A DNA stretch of 64,000 nt from Pararobbsia alpina_A (GCF_965118125.1 NZ_OZ221288.1:930001-994000), one strand, 5' to 3'. Shown: positions 17,338 through 26,953, numbered from the stretch's first letter. Numbers and translations are program-made. Notes: generated from the sequence alone by a model not told the origin.

Positions 17338-20300
17338 CTAGCCCGGCGCGCTATCGTCCGCGGTCAGATCGACCAGCACGTGAAGCAGGCGCGACACGTC
17401 GACCGGCTTGCCCATCTGCGCGTCGAACCCGGCTTCGAACGCCGCCCGGCGTTCATCGGCCCGATTGGAGTCGGTCACCGCGATTGTCTTGAGGCGTGCA
17501 AAGCGCGGATCGCCGCGCATATTTCGCACAAAATCGCGTGTTTCAACGATATGCGGAAAGAATTCGGCGACCATCACGTTGAATGGGCGTTGCTCCGCCG
17601 CGCCAAGCAGGTCGAGCGCATCGCTGCGACTGGGTGCGACCACCACCTCAGCGCCCTCGAGTTCCAGCAATCGCGCCAATGCCGAAGCCACTTCGCGGTC
17701 ACTTTCGACGATCAGCGCACGCATGCCTTCGAGCGGGTGCGCCGACGTTGGGGCGCGAAGTAAAGCCGCATCAGGCTGCGCCATCGCCGGCAGCCATACG
17801 CTCATCATCGTCCCGCGGCCGGCACCTTCGGAATGGGCTGCCACTCGCCCACCATGCATCTCGACGAGTTGCCTGACGAGCGCGAGGCCGATGCCAAGAC
17901 CCGAACTCGAGCGTAACCGCGGTCCCTGGCGGAACATGTCGAACACATGCTCGAGCTCAGCGGGCTCGATCCCCTCGCCCGTGTCGATCACATCCACCCG
18001 CACCATCGCGCCCTCATTCGACAAACGCAGTTCGATCCGGCCGCCGTCGTGCGAGTACTTCGTCGCATTTGACACGAGGTTCCACAGGATCTGCTCGCAA
18101 CGCACGGGATCGCCGTAGGCGATCACCGGTGCATCCGCGCCGACCACGTCGATATCGATCCCCTGCGCCTGCGCATCGGCGCGGTAGACGTCGGCGACGG
18201 AACGCAGCATCGCGGCAAGGTCGACTTCACTGCGCTCGATCGATACCTTTCCGGTGCGCACGCGCGAGAGGTCGAGCAGATCGTCGATGATCTGGGCCTG
18301 GTTATGAACGGCCCGGCGAATCTGCTGGGCCGCTTCGCGAACCGACTCGACGCCGCGCGTCTCCGGCAAGCGAGGCAACATCTCGGCCTTCATGCCGATC
18401 AGATTCAGAGGGTGCCGGAGCTCGTGCGACAGCACGGCGATAAAGTCATCCTTGAGCTGGCTCGACCGCGACGCCTTTTCGCGCTCCGTCTGCTCGTGCG
18501 CAAGCGCATCTTCGCGTGCGTCATCCTGCTGCTTGCGATCGGTCATGTCGCGCGCGATCTTGGCATAGCCCGTAAACGACGCGTCCGAAATCGGTGTCAC
18601 GACGCCGCTGCAATAGACGCGCCGATGATCCTTGTTAACGTGCCACCGCTCATCATCCGCGCGCCCGTCTCGAGCCGCGGTCTGCCGCTCGCGTTCGGGA
18701 AGGTTGTCCTGGCGATCGTCCTGCGTATAGATCAGCGAAATGTTTTTGCCGACCACTTCATTCTCGGTGTACCCGAAAATGCGTTCGGCTCCGGCGTTCC
18801 AAGTCACGATGCACCCCGACGGATCCTGCACGATGATCGCGTAGTCTGCCGTCGATTGCGCCACGAGCCTCAGGCGCTGCTCGCCGATGCGCGCCTGCTC
18901 TTCGGCTTCGTGCCGCGCGGTGATGTCGATCAACGTCAGCACCGCACCGTCGATCCGGTCGTCGGCGGTACGGTACGGCAGCAGCCGCATCAGATACCAC
19001 TTGCCGTCCTGGCTCTGCACCTCGCGCTCGATGAGCTTGAGCGACTGGAACGCCTCCTGCACATCTTCCGCAAGCGTCGGATGCAGCAGCGAGTGCGTGA
19101 TATCGAACAGCGAGCGGCCAAGATCGGTCTCGATCAGCTTGAAGATGCTTGTCGCGCTCGGCGTGAATCGTTTGACCTGAATTTTCTTGTCGACGAATAC
19201 CGTGGCGATCTCGGTCGACACAATGATGTTCTGCAAGTCGTCGTTGGCCTTCGCCGTATCCTCGACGCGGGCCTGAAGCTCGGCGTTGACCGTCGTGAGT
19301 TCCTCGTTGACGGACTGCAGCTCTTCCTTGCTGCTCTCGAGTTCTTCGGTGGCCGAACGCAATTCCTCGTTGATCGCCTGAAGTTCCTCGTTCGATGCCT
19401 TGAGTTCCTCGACCGAGGTTTCGTACTGTTCGATGGTCGTCGCCAGCTGCTCGCGGCTTTGTTGCAATTCATGCTCGAGCTGGATCAGCACAGGGTCATC
19501 GCCCTTGGCCTCCGCTTCGCTTTCCTCGGTCATGCGTTCCTGCACTTCGTCGAACAGCACGAGGAAGAAATCCGCGTTGACGCCCGGATCATGAAACGGT
19601 CGCACGATCATGTTGACCCACGTCGTGCGACCCTCCTGATCCATCTTGACGCGCCGGGCCTCGACACTCACGCCCGTCTGCAGCGCGCGAAACAGCGTCG
19701 TACGCAAATCGAGCCGCAACTCGGGCACGACGACTTCCATGATGTTCGTCGACGGCTCGCCGCCGGCATGGCGCAAAAAGCGTCCGGCCGTATCGGACAG
19801 ATGAACGATCCGGGAGTCCCGGTCAACAATCACGCTCGGCGGCGCATATTCTTCGAGCACGCGTTGATGCAAGGCCGAGAACGAGAAGTTGCGGCGCTCG
19901 CTGATCGGCGGCAGCGCGACCGGCGCACCGACCAGCGGCACTTCCTCCAACAACGGCGCCGCGGAGGCAGACAGCGACGGAAACCCGACCGACGGCTTGC
20001 TCCTGTTGATCACGGTCTTGGCCCGATAGATACGGTTCTTCTTGTCGACGATGGAAAACAGGTCATCGGCCGCATCCGCCGATTCGGCCGTGCCCAGAAA
20101 CAAGTGGCCGTCGGGTCGCAACGCGAAGTGAAACAGCTCGAGGATCTGACGCTGCACCGCACGATCGAGATAGATCATGACGTTGCGGCACGAAATCAGG
20201 TCGAGATGCGAAAACGGCGGGTCACGCAGCAGGCTGTGCGTCGCGAACAGGATGCGCTCGCGTATCGTCTTGGCGATCAGAAAGCGCGAGCCGTCTTGCG

Positions 20301-21510
20301 TGAAGAAACGCCTGAGCAAATCGTGCGGCACATCGGTCGAAATCGAAGCCGGGTATGCCCCCGTTCGCGCACGTGCGATCGCGACATCGTCGATATCGGT
20401 GGCGAAAATCTGTATCGCAGCGGCCGACGCAGCAGATTCGCGCGCCTGCGCAAGCAGCATCGAAAGCGAGTAGGCCTCTTCACCGGTCGAACAGCCGGCG
20501 ACCCACACCCGGACTTGCGACTCGCCTGTGTTGGAACGGAACAGGCCCGGAATCACCGAGCGTTGCAGCTCATCGAACGCATCACGATCGCGGAAGAACT
20601 GTGTCACGCCGATTAACATATCGGCAAGCAACAAGGTCGTCTCGTCAGGCGTCACACGCAGGAAATTGCGGTATCCGTCGAGATCGCGAACGCCGTTCAC
20701 CTGCATGCGCCGCTCGATGCGGCGCAGCACCGTCGCACGCTTGTAGTGCCGGAAATCGTGCCCCGTGCGCACGCGCAGATGCATCAGGATGTCCTGCAGC
20801 GTGCGCTCCGCGTTGCCTCGCGGCGGTTCGTGGGGTTCTTCCGACGGCTCCGTCGCCACCGAAACGGGCAACGAAATGCGTTGGGCGTTGCTCCACAGGT
20901 CCAGCAGCTTCTGCGGCATCTCGGTGACCGGCAACACGATATCGACCTGCCCCGTCGTGATGGCGTGCTGCGGCATCTCGGGGTATTCGGCGTCGGAGGG
21001 CTCCTGGGCCATCGCAATGCCCCCGCGTCCCTTGATCTCGCTGAGTCCCGCTGCGCCGTCCGACCCCGTTCCCGACAGCACGATGCCGATGGCGTGCTCG
21101 CCGTGTGCGTTTGCGAGTGTTCTGAAGAACTGGTCGATCGTGACCGTGACACCGATCGACGTTTCGCGATCGCCAACGTGAAGATGACCGTTCGAAATCC
21201 AGAGCTGCTTACCGGGTGCGATCACATAGACATGATTCTCGAGGATCGCGGTGGCCTCGGTGACCTGCTGCACGACCATCCCCGTCGAGCGCTGAAGGAT
21301 TTCGTCCGCGTGGCTGCTGTATTCGGCCGACAGATGAAGGATGACGACAAAAGCCATCCCCATGTTTTGCGGCGTGTGCTCGAAGAACTGGATCAGCGCC
21401 TGGACGCCCCCGGCCGATGCGCCAATACCGACGATGGGAAACGACGAGTGGCTTGGCAAAGCCGTCGCCGGATTGTTCGCGCCTGATTCCGCCGATCCGT
21501 TGGAAGTCAT
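17338..21510 (-). CDS. Giant CheB-CheR-PAS hybrid histidine kinase with degenerate receiver
   Basis: The 1390 residues carry these parts in order. CheB esterase (about 24-205): Ser32 in GIGASAGG, His59, Asp151 in SGTGSDGAAG. CheR methyltransferase (about 235-495): HDFRHYKRATVLRRIERRM, then the SAM loop VAGCSTGEEAYS. A PAS-like segment. A long coiled coil (about 670-755) of repeated EEL/NEEL units. Two PAS domains, the second with TADYAIIVQDPSGCI and WNAGAERIFGY. HisKA with AVLSHELRHPLN. HATPase with NLVSNATKYSHDGG and GLGIGLALV. A C-terminal receiver-like domain in which the phosphoacceptor Asp is replaced by Glu1316 (NVMVAEFF) while Lys1368 remains. It is predicted to be a soluble signalling hub. 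It heads an operon with the CheB-zinc gene. A close paralogue is encoded at 22999-26733. Confidence 0.92.
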   Translation of the reverse strand: MTSNGSAESGANNPATALPSHSSFPIVGIGASAGGVQALIQFFEHTPQNMGMAFVVILHLSAEYSSHADEILQRSTGMVVQQVTEATAILENHVYVIAPGKQLWISNGHLHVGDRETSIGVTVTIDQFFRTLANAHGEHAIGIVLSGTGSDGAAGLSEIKGRGGIAMAQEPSDAEYPEMPQHAITTGQVDIVLPVTEMPQKLLDLWSNAQRISLPVSVATEPSEEPHEPPRGNAERTLQDILMHLRVRTGHDFRHYKRATVLRRIERRMQVNGVRDLDGYRNFLRVTPDETTLLLADMLIGVTQFFRDRDAFDELQRSVIPGLFRSNTGESQVRVWVAGCSTGEEAYSLSMLLAQARESAASAAAIQIFATDIDDVAIARARTGAYPASISTDVPHDLLRRFFTQDGSRFLIAKTIRERILFATHSLLRDPPFSHLDLISCRNVMIYLDRAVQRQILELFHFALRPDGHLFLGTAESADAADDLFSIVDKKNRIYRAKTVINRSKPSVGFPSLSASAAPLLEEVPLVGAPVALPPISERRNFSFSALHQRVLEEYAPPSVIVDRDSRIVHLSDTAGRFLRHAGGEPSTNIMEVVVPELRLDLRTTLFRALQTGVSVEARRVKMDQEGRTTWVNMIVRPFHDPGVNADFFLVLFDEVQERMTEESEAEAKGDDPVLIQLEHELQQSREQLATTIEQYETSVEELKASNEELQAINEELRSATEELESSKEELQSVNEELTTVNAELQARVEDTAKANDDLQNIIVSTEIATVFVDKKIQVKRFTPSATSIFKLIETDLGRSLFDITHSLLHPTLAEDVQEAFQSLKLIEREVQSQDGKWYLMRLLPYRTADDRIDGAVLTLIDITARHEAEEQARIGEQRLRLVAQSTADYAIIVQDPSGCIVTWNAGAERIFGYTENEVVGKNISLIYTQDDRQDNLPERERQTAARDGRADDERWHVNKDHRRVYCSGVVTPISDASFTGYAKIARDMTDRKQQDDAREDALAHEQTEREKASRSSQLKDDFIAVLSHELRHPLNLIGMKAEMLPRLPETRGVESVREAAQQIRRAVHNQAQIIDDLLDLSRVRTGKVSIERSEVDLAAMLRSVADVYRADAQAQGIDIDVVGADAPVIAYGDPVRCEQILWNLVSNATKYSHDGGRIELRLSNEGAMVRVDVIDTGEGIEPAELEHVFDMFRQGPRLRSSSGLGIGLALVRQLVEMHGGRVAAHSEGAGRGTMMSVWLPAMAQPDAALLRAPTSAHPLEGMRALIVESDREVASALARLLELEGAEVVVAPSRSDALDLLGAAEQRPFNVMVAEFFPHIVETRDFVRNMRGDPRFARLKTIAVTDSNRADERRAAFEAGFDAQMGKPVDVSRLLHVLVDLTADDSAPG

Positions 21511-21663
21511 GGGTGAGCTGGTCTCTGTTTATCGTGACGGGCTGTCGCGGTGTGGATCGAATAGCGCCGCGCCCGGTCGCCTGGCCCGGCGGCGCAGACT
21601 TGCATCGCGCTTTCGCTGACGGGCTCGATTCTATCGCTAGTGGCGTAAAAACTTCCGGAATGA

Positions 21664-21837
21664 ATGCATGTCGCGCACACGTGTCTGAGCGTGACAGTTC
21701 AGAGCCGGGCGATGCCAGGGACCATCGGTGGGAAATCCGGAGTAAATGCGGCAGGGAATGTGCAGGAAAGGCGACAGGAGAAGCAGGAGGAGAAGCGGCA
21801 GGAGGAGACGCAGCGGGAAAAGCGGCGGCCGGAATAG
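21664..21837 (+). repeat. Purine-rich degenerate repeat tract
   Basis: From about 21763 to 21834 the plus strand is almost wholly purine plus C, built on imperfect CAGGAGGAGAAGCGG units. It lies inside a 57-codon open frame (ATG 21664, TAG 21835) whose C-terminal half would be a run of Gln, Glu, Lys and Arg. There is no ribosome binding site, so coding is doubtful. The flanks (21511-21663 and 21838-21933) show no gene. Confidence 0.35.
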
Positions 21838-21933
21838 CGCGAGGAATGACCGATCGGGGCTCGTTGCTTGTATGCGTCAGCGCGTCAGTGCGCCCGCGCG
21901 CGAACGGTCGAGCCCCGAATGACGGTTCATGCG

Positions 21934-22200
21934 CTAACCTCCGAAGTACAGATTGCAGAAACTCGTTGGCCCCACGCAGCTATTCGGATTGTGCATACGG
22001 TCGTCTGCGTCGCTGTGGTGCCACCAGGCGTGATGCTCCGGCGCGGACGCCTGCGTGGATTGCGGCGCCGTCGCCATCGACGGATCGGACTGCGCCTGAG
22101 ACTGAGTGGAACTGTTCTGCTGTGCCCAGGCGCTCGACGAAACAAGCGCAGCGCACGCAAGCCAGAACGAACACATAACTGCACGACGGACACCCTTCAT
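21934..22200 (-). CDS. Small secreted protein
   Basis: The 88-residue precursor has a clear signal peptide (KGVRRAVMCSFWLACAALVSS) with cleavage after AWA. The mature part is Gln/Ser-rich, followed by EHHAWWHHSDADD and two Cys near the C-terminus (NSCVG, SFCNLYFGG) that could form a disulfide. GGGAGG precedes the ATG, which is preferred to an upstream in-frame start. The function is unknown; the His/Trp cluster might bind metal. Four 10-base direct repeats lie in its upstream region. Confidence 0.65.
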   Translation of the reverse strand: MKGVRRAVMCSFWLACAALVSSSAWAQQNSSTQSQAQSDPSMATAPQSTQASAPEHHAWWHHSDADDRMHNPNSCVGPTSFCNLYFGG

Positions 22201-22230
22201 ATCGACCTCCCTGCTGCACGTTCTGCGATC

Positions 22231-22270
22231 ACGAGCGACCACCAACGACCACGATCGACCACGAGCGACC
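22231..22270. repeat. Four tandem 10-base repeats
   Basis: Four consecutive decamers read ACGAGCGACC, ACCAACGACC, ACGATCGACC and ACGAGCGACC (consensus ACGANCGACC; first and last identical). They begin 31 bases upstream of the start of the small secreted protein. The period of one helical turn would suit cooperative binding of a regulator, or the tract may be a simple repeat. Confidence 0.7.
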
Positions 22271-22407
22271 CTAAACGATTACGAGCCAACAAACCTTGGT
22301 TCATTGTAGGAAGCGCACACGCAAGGGAGAAAGCCTACGAAGGTATAGCGCAGTTGACCTCTGGCATGATCAAGCGAACTGTCAGGTGGTTTCAAGCAGA
22401 TGGACAG

Positions 22408-22986
22408 CTACTCGGCTGCGTCGCGGATACGCAGGATTGTCTGCCGCGAGGTCGAAAATTGCCTCGCCACTTCGCTCACGGAGACACCGCGCTCGAGAGT
22501 GCGCAGCACCGTCTTTTGTTCGCGCTCCGACAGCGCCGGCGGCCGCCCCGGACGGCGCCCGTTGTCGCGCGCAGCGGCGATGCTCGTCTTGCTGCGCTCG
22601 CGCCGGGAGGCGGTTTCGAGGCGCACCAACGCACGCAGCGCCCTCACGAGCGGCGGCGGTGTGCGCTTTGCAAGATCCGTCGCGCCGATTTCGATGCAAT
22701 GCAGGGCAATATCATTGCGACGGCAGGTATCGATCGTCAGCAACATGTCCCGCGGGTTTGCGCCGAGATCGGCGAGCTCGAACACCACGACGGTGTCGAG
22801 CGCGCCAGCCCTTCGCAGCATCGCGCAGAGCTGCGGGCGCTCCGCGGACCCGACAAACGGTGCGACCGTATCGATGACGACGCGATTGAGGTCGACTGCA
22901 AACCCGGCGCGATCGATCGCCACGAGATCATCCTCGTAGATCACGCCGTCGAGTGGCCGGTTCGAATAAACAAAAGTCCGTGCCAT
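22408..22986 (-). CDS. Serine-recombinase-like protein lacking catalytic residues
   Basis: The 192 residues align over the resolvase/invertase N-terminal fold (FVYSNRPLDG ... ERPQLCAMLRRAGALDTVVVFELADLGANPRDML) and end in a GRPPALSEREQ linker with a helix-turn-helix of the Hin/HTH_7 type (SVSEVARQFSTSRQTILRI). Against the canonical Y-x-R-V-S and KLDRLGR motifs, the nucleophile Ser is Pro11, the following catalytic Arg positions are Asn9, Asp73 and Ala76, and only Arg50 is kept. It cannot be expected to cut DNA, so a DNA-binding role is inferred. It begins 12 bases after the stop of the second giant CheB-CheR kinase, so the two are co-transcribed. Confidence 0.85.
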   Translation of the reverse strand: MARTFVYSNRPLDGVIYEDDLVAIDRAGFAVDLNRVVIDTVAPFVGSAERPQLCAMLRRAGALDTVVVFELADLGANPRDMLLTIDTCRRNDIALHCIEIGATDLAKRTPPPLVRALRALVRLETASRRERSKTSIAAARDNGRRPGRPPALSEREQKTVLRTLERGVSVSEVARQFSTSRQTILRIRDAAE

Positions 22987-22998
22987 CGTGCCCCGCCG

Positions 22999-25900
22999 TT
23001 ACCTGGCGGCCGTTTTCGGCGGCTCACGCCGCAGGCGTGCACTCGAAATGGCGGCAAGCAGATCGTCGATCGCGATGGGCTTCGTCAAATGCGCGTCGAA
23101 TCCCGCTCGCGACGCGCCGTCCTCATCGGGATCGTGGGCGTAGCCGCTCAGCGCGATGCAGATCACGTCGCTCAGATCGGAGCGTTTCCTTGCTTCCCCG
23201 ATAAACTCAAAACCATTCATGCCCGGCATGCCGATGTCCGAGAGAATGATGTCGGGGGTGCGGCGTGCAATGGCCTCGAGCCCCTCTCGTCCACTGGTTG
23301 CCGTCTCGACGAACGCCCCTTCGGTTTCGAGCAACAGGCGGAAGGTATCGACCGTCACTGCATCGTCGTCGACCATCAGCACACGCAGGCCTTGAAGCGA
23401 TTCAGGCGGTAAGCTCCAGCTCGCATCCGGGCGTTGCGCGGGAACGTGGCGCAGCGGCAGTCTGACGATAAACGTCGCTCCGCGTCCCGGGCCGTCGGAT
23501 TGGGCGCTGACTGCGCCGCCGTGCAACGCGACGAGTTCTTTCACCAGCGCAAGCCCGATGCCGAGACCGCCCCGACGGGACGACGCCGCGCGGCTCTGTT
23601 CGAACATATCGAACACATTGGGCAAGAAGCTCTCTTCGATCCCCACCCCGGTATCCGCGACGCGCAGTTCGGCGTGAGTGTCGTCGTCCAGTGACAGCAT
23701 CACCTCGATTCGACCACCGTCGCCGGTGAATTTCAGCGCGTTGCTGACCAGGTTCCAGACGACCTGCTCAATACGCGTGATGTCGGCGTGAATGATGACG
23801 GGCGCTTCGGGAACCGACAGCATCAGCTTCAACGAACGACTCTGCGCTTCCTCGCGAACCGCGCCCACCACATGCTCGAGCACGTCGCGCACGTCGATCG
23901 CCGTGCGGACCATCGACAGCTTGCCGGTGCGCACGCGCGAAATATCGAGCAGGTCGTCAATGATCTGTGCCTGGCCCTGCACGGTTCGACGAATCGTGTC
24001 TGTCGCACGGGAAATCGACAGACTCTGCCGGGAATCCGGCAATCGCGCGATCAGCTCGGCGCTCGCCGATATCAGGTTCAACGGATGCTTGAGTTCATGC
24101 GAGACCACGGCAAGGAATTCATCGCGGCGACGTGTCGAGTCGTGCGCCTCTGTCGATTCCACACGCGCCTCGTCGCGCAGACGTTCTTCCGCGCGACGGC
24201 GTCCGGTGATGTCGATAAACGACAGCACGGCGCCATCGATACGGTCTTCCGTCGTGCGGTACGGTACGAAGCGCGCGAGATACCAGCGCCCGTCATTGCT
24301 TTCGAGTTCGCGCTCGATCAGGCGGAGTGTCTCGAATGCGTCCGCCGCATCATCGGCAAGCCTGTCATATTGAAGCCGGTGCGTGATGTCCAGCAATGAA
24401 CGCCCGATATCCGATCCGATAATGCTGAACACATCGGTCGCGCGCGGCGTGAACCGCTTGATGCGCATATTGCGATCGACGAAGATCGTGCCGATATCGT
24501 TCGCCGCAATCAGATTGCGCAGGTCGTCGTTGATCTTGCCGGTTTCCTCGACCTTCGACTTGAGCTCCGCATTGACGGTCGTCAGCTCTTCGTTGATCGA
24601 CTGCAGCTCTTCCTTGCTGGTCTCGAGCTCCTCGGTGGCTGATCGAAGCTCCTCGTTGATCGCCTGCAGCTCCTCATTCGACGCTTTAAGTTCCTCGGTC
24701 GATGTTTCCGACTGCTCGATCGTGGTCTGAAGCTGCCCCTTGGTACGTTGAAGCTCACGCTCGAGCTCGTCGATGATAGGGTCGCGCTTCGAATCGGCCG
24801 CCACCTTGTCGTCGCTCGCCATGCTGTCTTCGACTTCGTCGAACAGCACGAGCACGAAGTCTGCATTGGACTCGGGGTCATGAACGGGCCGCGCCGTCAT
24901 ATTGACGAAATACGAACGCCCTTCCCGCTGAATACTCACTCGCCGCGCTTCGACACTGCGGTTGGTGTGCAGCGCCTGGTAGATCGCCGTACGAAGGTCG
25001 AGGCGCAGCTCGGGCCGCACGGCGCTGACGACATTGTGCGAAGGTTCGCCGCCCGCGTACTGGAGAAATCGGCCTGCCCGGTCGGAAAGGTGGACGATTT
25101 CAGAGTCGCGGTTCACGAGCACGCTTGGCGGCGCGTGCTGCTCGACGAGCCGTTGGTGCAGATCGCCAAACGAGAAACGCCTGCGGCCCGGTGCCTGATG
25201 GGTCGCAACGGCGGGACGCATCGTGACGCTGCCCGTCACGGACGTCGGCAACGGTGTGTCGCCGCGAAAGGTACCATTCGCGCGATAAATACGATGCCGT
25301 TTGTCGACCACCGTAAAGAGCGAGTTCACGCCATCGGCCGACTCTGACCCGCCAAGGAACAACACGCCGTTGGGCCGCAGTGCGAAGTGGAACATCCTGA
25401 GCACTTCGAGCTGCGCTTCGCGATCGAGGTAAATCAGCAAATTGCGGCAGCAGATCAGATCAAGCCGGGAAAACGGCGGATCGCTCAGCACATTGTGGTG
25501 AGCGAACAGCATGTGTTCGCGCAGCTCTTTACGGATGCGATAGTGACTCGCGTCTTTCGTGAAGAACTGCCTGATCCGACTCGTCGAGACGTCCGCAAGA
25601 ATGGCATCCGGATAGAGACCGAGACGCGCGGCCGCGACCGCACGCTCGTCGATATCGGTGGCGAATATCTGGAACGCTGCCTCGTCGCGCTGCTGGATCG
25701 CGTGCTCTTGAAGAAGGATCGCAAGCGAATAAGCCTCTTCACCCGTTGCACATCCCACCGACCACACGCGGATACGGTCCTGTTCGTTGCGGTTTTCAAA
25801 CAAGCCCGGCAGCACATCGGATTCAAGCAGATCGAAGGCTTCTTTGTCGCGAAAGAAATTCGTCACGCTGATCAGCATGTCCTGCAACAGGCCGTGCGTC

Positions 25901-26733
25901 TCCTCGATGTGCGTGTGCAGATAGTCGCGATACGCCTGCAAATCGGAAATGCCGTTGACCTGCATGCGCCGCTCGATACGCCGCAGCACGGTAGCACGCT
26001 TGTAGTGCCGAAAATCGTGGGCAGTGCGTGTGCGCAGGATCACGAGAATCTCGCGAAGCGCCCGCTCATCGCTCCCGGACGCCTCGCCGACGGCATCCTC
26101 ATCGTTCGCGCTGGCCGGCAAGTGAATCTGCCGGGCGGTGGTCGAGAGATCGATCAGGCGCTGCGGCATTTCCGCGGCGGTCAGCACGAAGTCCACCATA
26201 TTCGTGGCGATCGCACTGCGCGGCATGCTGTCGTATTCCGCCTCCGAGGGATCCTGGGCGAACGTGATGCCGCCCATTTCCTTGACCCGCGCGATGCCTG
26301 CAGCCCCGTCGGAGCCCGCGCCCGACAATACGATGCCGATCGACCGTTCACGGTGCGCTTCGCCGAGCGTGCGGAAAAACAAGTCAATCGCCGATCGCCG
26401 CCCTTCCTCGTGATGGCTGGGCTCGATGCGCAGATAATCGTCGACCATGGTCAGCGCAAGCGACGGCGCGATCAGATAGACATGGTCAGGTTCAATACTG
26501 CAGGGGTCGACGACCTGGATGACCGGCATTTCGGTCGACTTCTGGATCAGCGACGCCAGCGAACTTTCATGGTCGGGAGACAGGTGCATGACCACGACAA
26601 ACGTCATGGACGTCCTGGCCGGCAGCGCCCCGAAGAACTCGAGCAAGGGCTGGATGCCGCCAGCCGATGCGCCGACGCCGACGATCAGATGGTGCATCTG
26701 ACTCGGCAACACACTCGCGTTTTTAGCGGCCAT
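22999..26733 (-). CDS. Giant CheB-CheR-PAS hybrid histidine kinase with intact receiver
   Basis: The 1244 residues carry these parts in order. CheB (about 14-195): Ser23 in GVGASAGG, His50, Asp142 in SGAGSDGAAG. CheR (about 225-480): HDFRHYKRATVLRRIERRM and SVGCATGEEAYS. A PAS-like segment, then a coiled coil of EEL/NEEL repeats, then one PAS-like domain. HisKA with AVVSHELKHPLN. HATPase with NLVSNALKFTGDGG and GLGIGLALV. A C-terminal receiver with MVDDDA, Asp in IILSDIGMPG and Lys in HLTKP. Compared with the paralogue at 17338-21510 it lacks one PAS domain and keeps a normal phosphoacceptor. No membrane segment is seen. It is divergent from a single-domain receiver gene, and the recombinase-like gene follows it in the same operon. 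Confidence 0.93.
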   Translation of the reverse strand: MAAKNASVLPSQMHHLIVGVGASAGGIQPLLEFFGALPARTSMTFVVVMHLSPDHESSLASLIQKSTEMPVIQVVDPCSIEPDHVYLIAPSLALTMVDDYLRIEPSHHEEGRRSAIDLFFRTLGEAHRERSIGIVLSGAGSDGAAGIARVKEMGGITFAQDPSEAEYDSMPRSAIATNMVDFVLTAAEMPQRLIDLSTTARQIHLPASANDEDAVGEASGSDERALREILVILRTRTAHDFRHYKRATVLRRIERRMQVNGISDLQAYRDYLHTHIEETHGLLQDMLISVTNFFRDKEAFDLLESDVLPGLFENRNEQDRIRVWSVGCATGEEAYSLAILLQEHAIQQRDEAAFQIFATDIDERAVAAARLGLYPDAILADVSTSRIRQFFTKDASHYRIRKELREHMLFAHHNVLSDPPFSRLDLICCRNLLIYLDREAQLEVLRMFHFALRPNGVLFLGGSESADGVNSLFTVVDKRHRIYRANGTFRGDTPLPTSVTGSVTMRPAVATHQAPGRRRFSFGDLHQRLVEQHAPPSVLVNRDSEIVHLSDRAGRFLQYAGGEPSHNVVSAVRPELRLDLRTAIYQALHTNRSVEARRVSIQREGRSYFVNMTARPVHDPESNADFVLVLFDEVEDSMASDDKVAADSKRDPIIDELERELQRTKGQLQTTIEQSETSTEELKASNEELQAINEELRSATEELETSKEELQSINEELTTVNAELKSKVEETGKINDDLRNLIAANDIGTIFVDRNMRIKRFTPRATDVFSIIGSDIGRSLLDITHRLQYDRLADDAADAFETLRLIERELESNDGRWYLARFVPYRTTEDRIDGAVLSFIDITGRRRAEERLRDEARVESTEAHDSTRRRDEFLAVVSHELKHPLNLISASAELIARLPDSRQSLSISRATDTIRRTVQGQAQIIDDLLDISRVRTGKLSMVRTAIDVRDVLEHVVGAVREEAQSRSLKLMLSVPEAPVIIHADITRIEQVVWNLVSNALKFTGDGGRIEVMLSLDDDTHAELRVADTGVGIEESFLPNVFDMFEQSRAASSRRGGLGIGLALVKELVALHGGAVSAQSDGPGRGATFIVRLPLRHVPAQRPDASWSLPPESLQGLRVLMVDDDAVTVDTFRLLLETEGAFVETATSGREGLEAIARRTPDIILSDIGMPGMNGFEFIGEARKRSDLSDVICIALSGYAHDPDEDGASRAGFDAHLTKPIAIDDLLAAISSARLRREPPKTAAR

Positions 26734-26953
26734 GGCGAGACCTCAAAGTACGGATCGAGCAGCCAAGCGGAGTCGAATCGGTCAAGTGCAAGACGTAGAC
26801 AAAAAGGGGACGGGATATTATGAATCAAACTGATTCGGCCGGGGAGCCGGAGATGCGTGGCCGGCACGGAGATGATGCGCCGGTCATTCACCCTGGATTC
26901 CGATCCACCCGGCGTGCGCGCTGCTGGGGATCTCACTGGCAAAAATGACGGTC

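Noticed and set aside
18304..20616. 770-codon open frame on the plus strand
   Set aside because: It is antisense to the giant CheB-CheR kinase, is rich in Arg, His and Gln as expected of a GC-rich shadow frame, and has no motif or ribosome binding site.
22408..22986. Mobile element or integron-type recombinase
   Set aside because: No inverted repeats, attachment sites or transposase genes flank it, and the catalytic residues are missing.
21868..23412. 514-codon open frame on the plus strand
   Set aside because: It spans three well-supported minus-strand genes and an intergenic repeat and lacks coding features.
17338..26733. Idea that the two giant kinases are a recent tandem duplication
   Set aside because: Domain counts differ (one extra PAS in the first) and the sequences differ throughout apart from conserved motifs, so the duplication is old or the genes were brought together.
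25387..26823. 478-codon open frame on the plus strand
   Set aside because: It lies opposite the CheB-CheR part of the second giant kinase and shows no domain.
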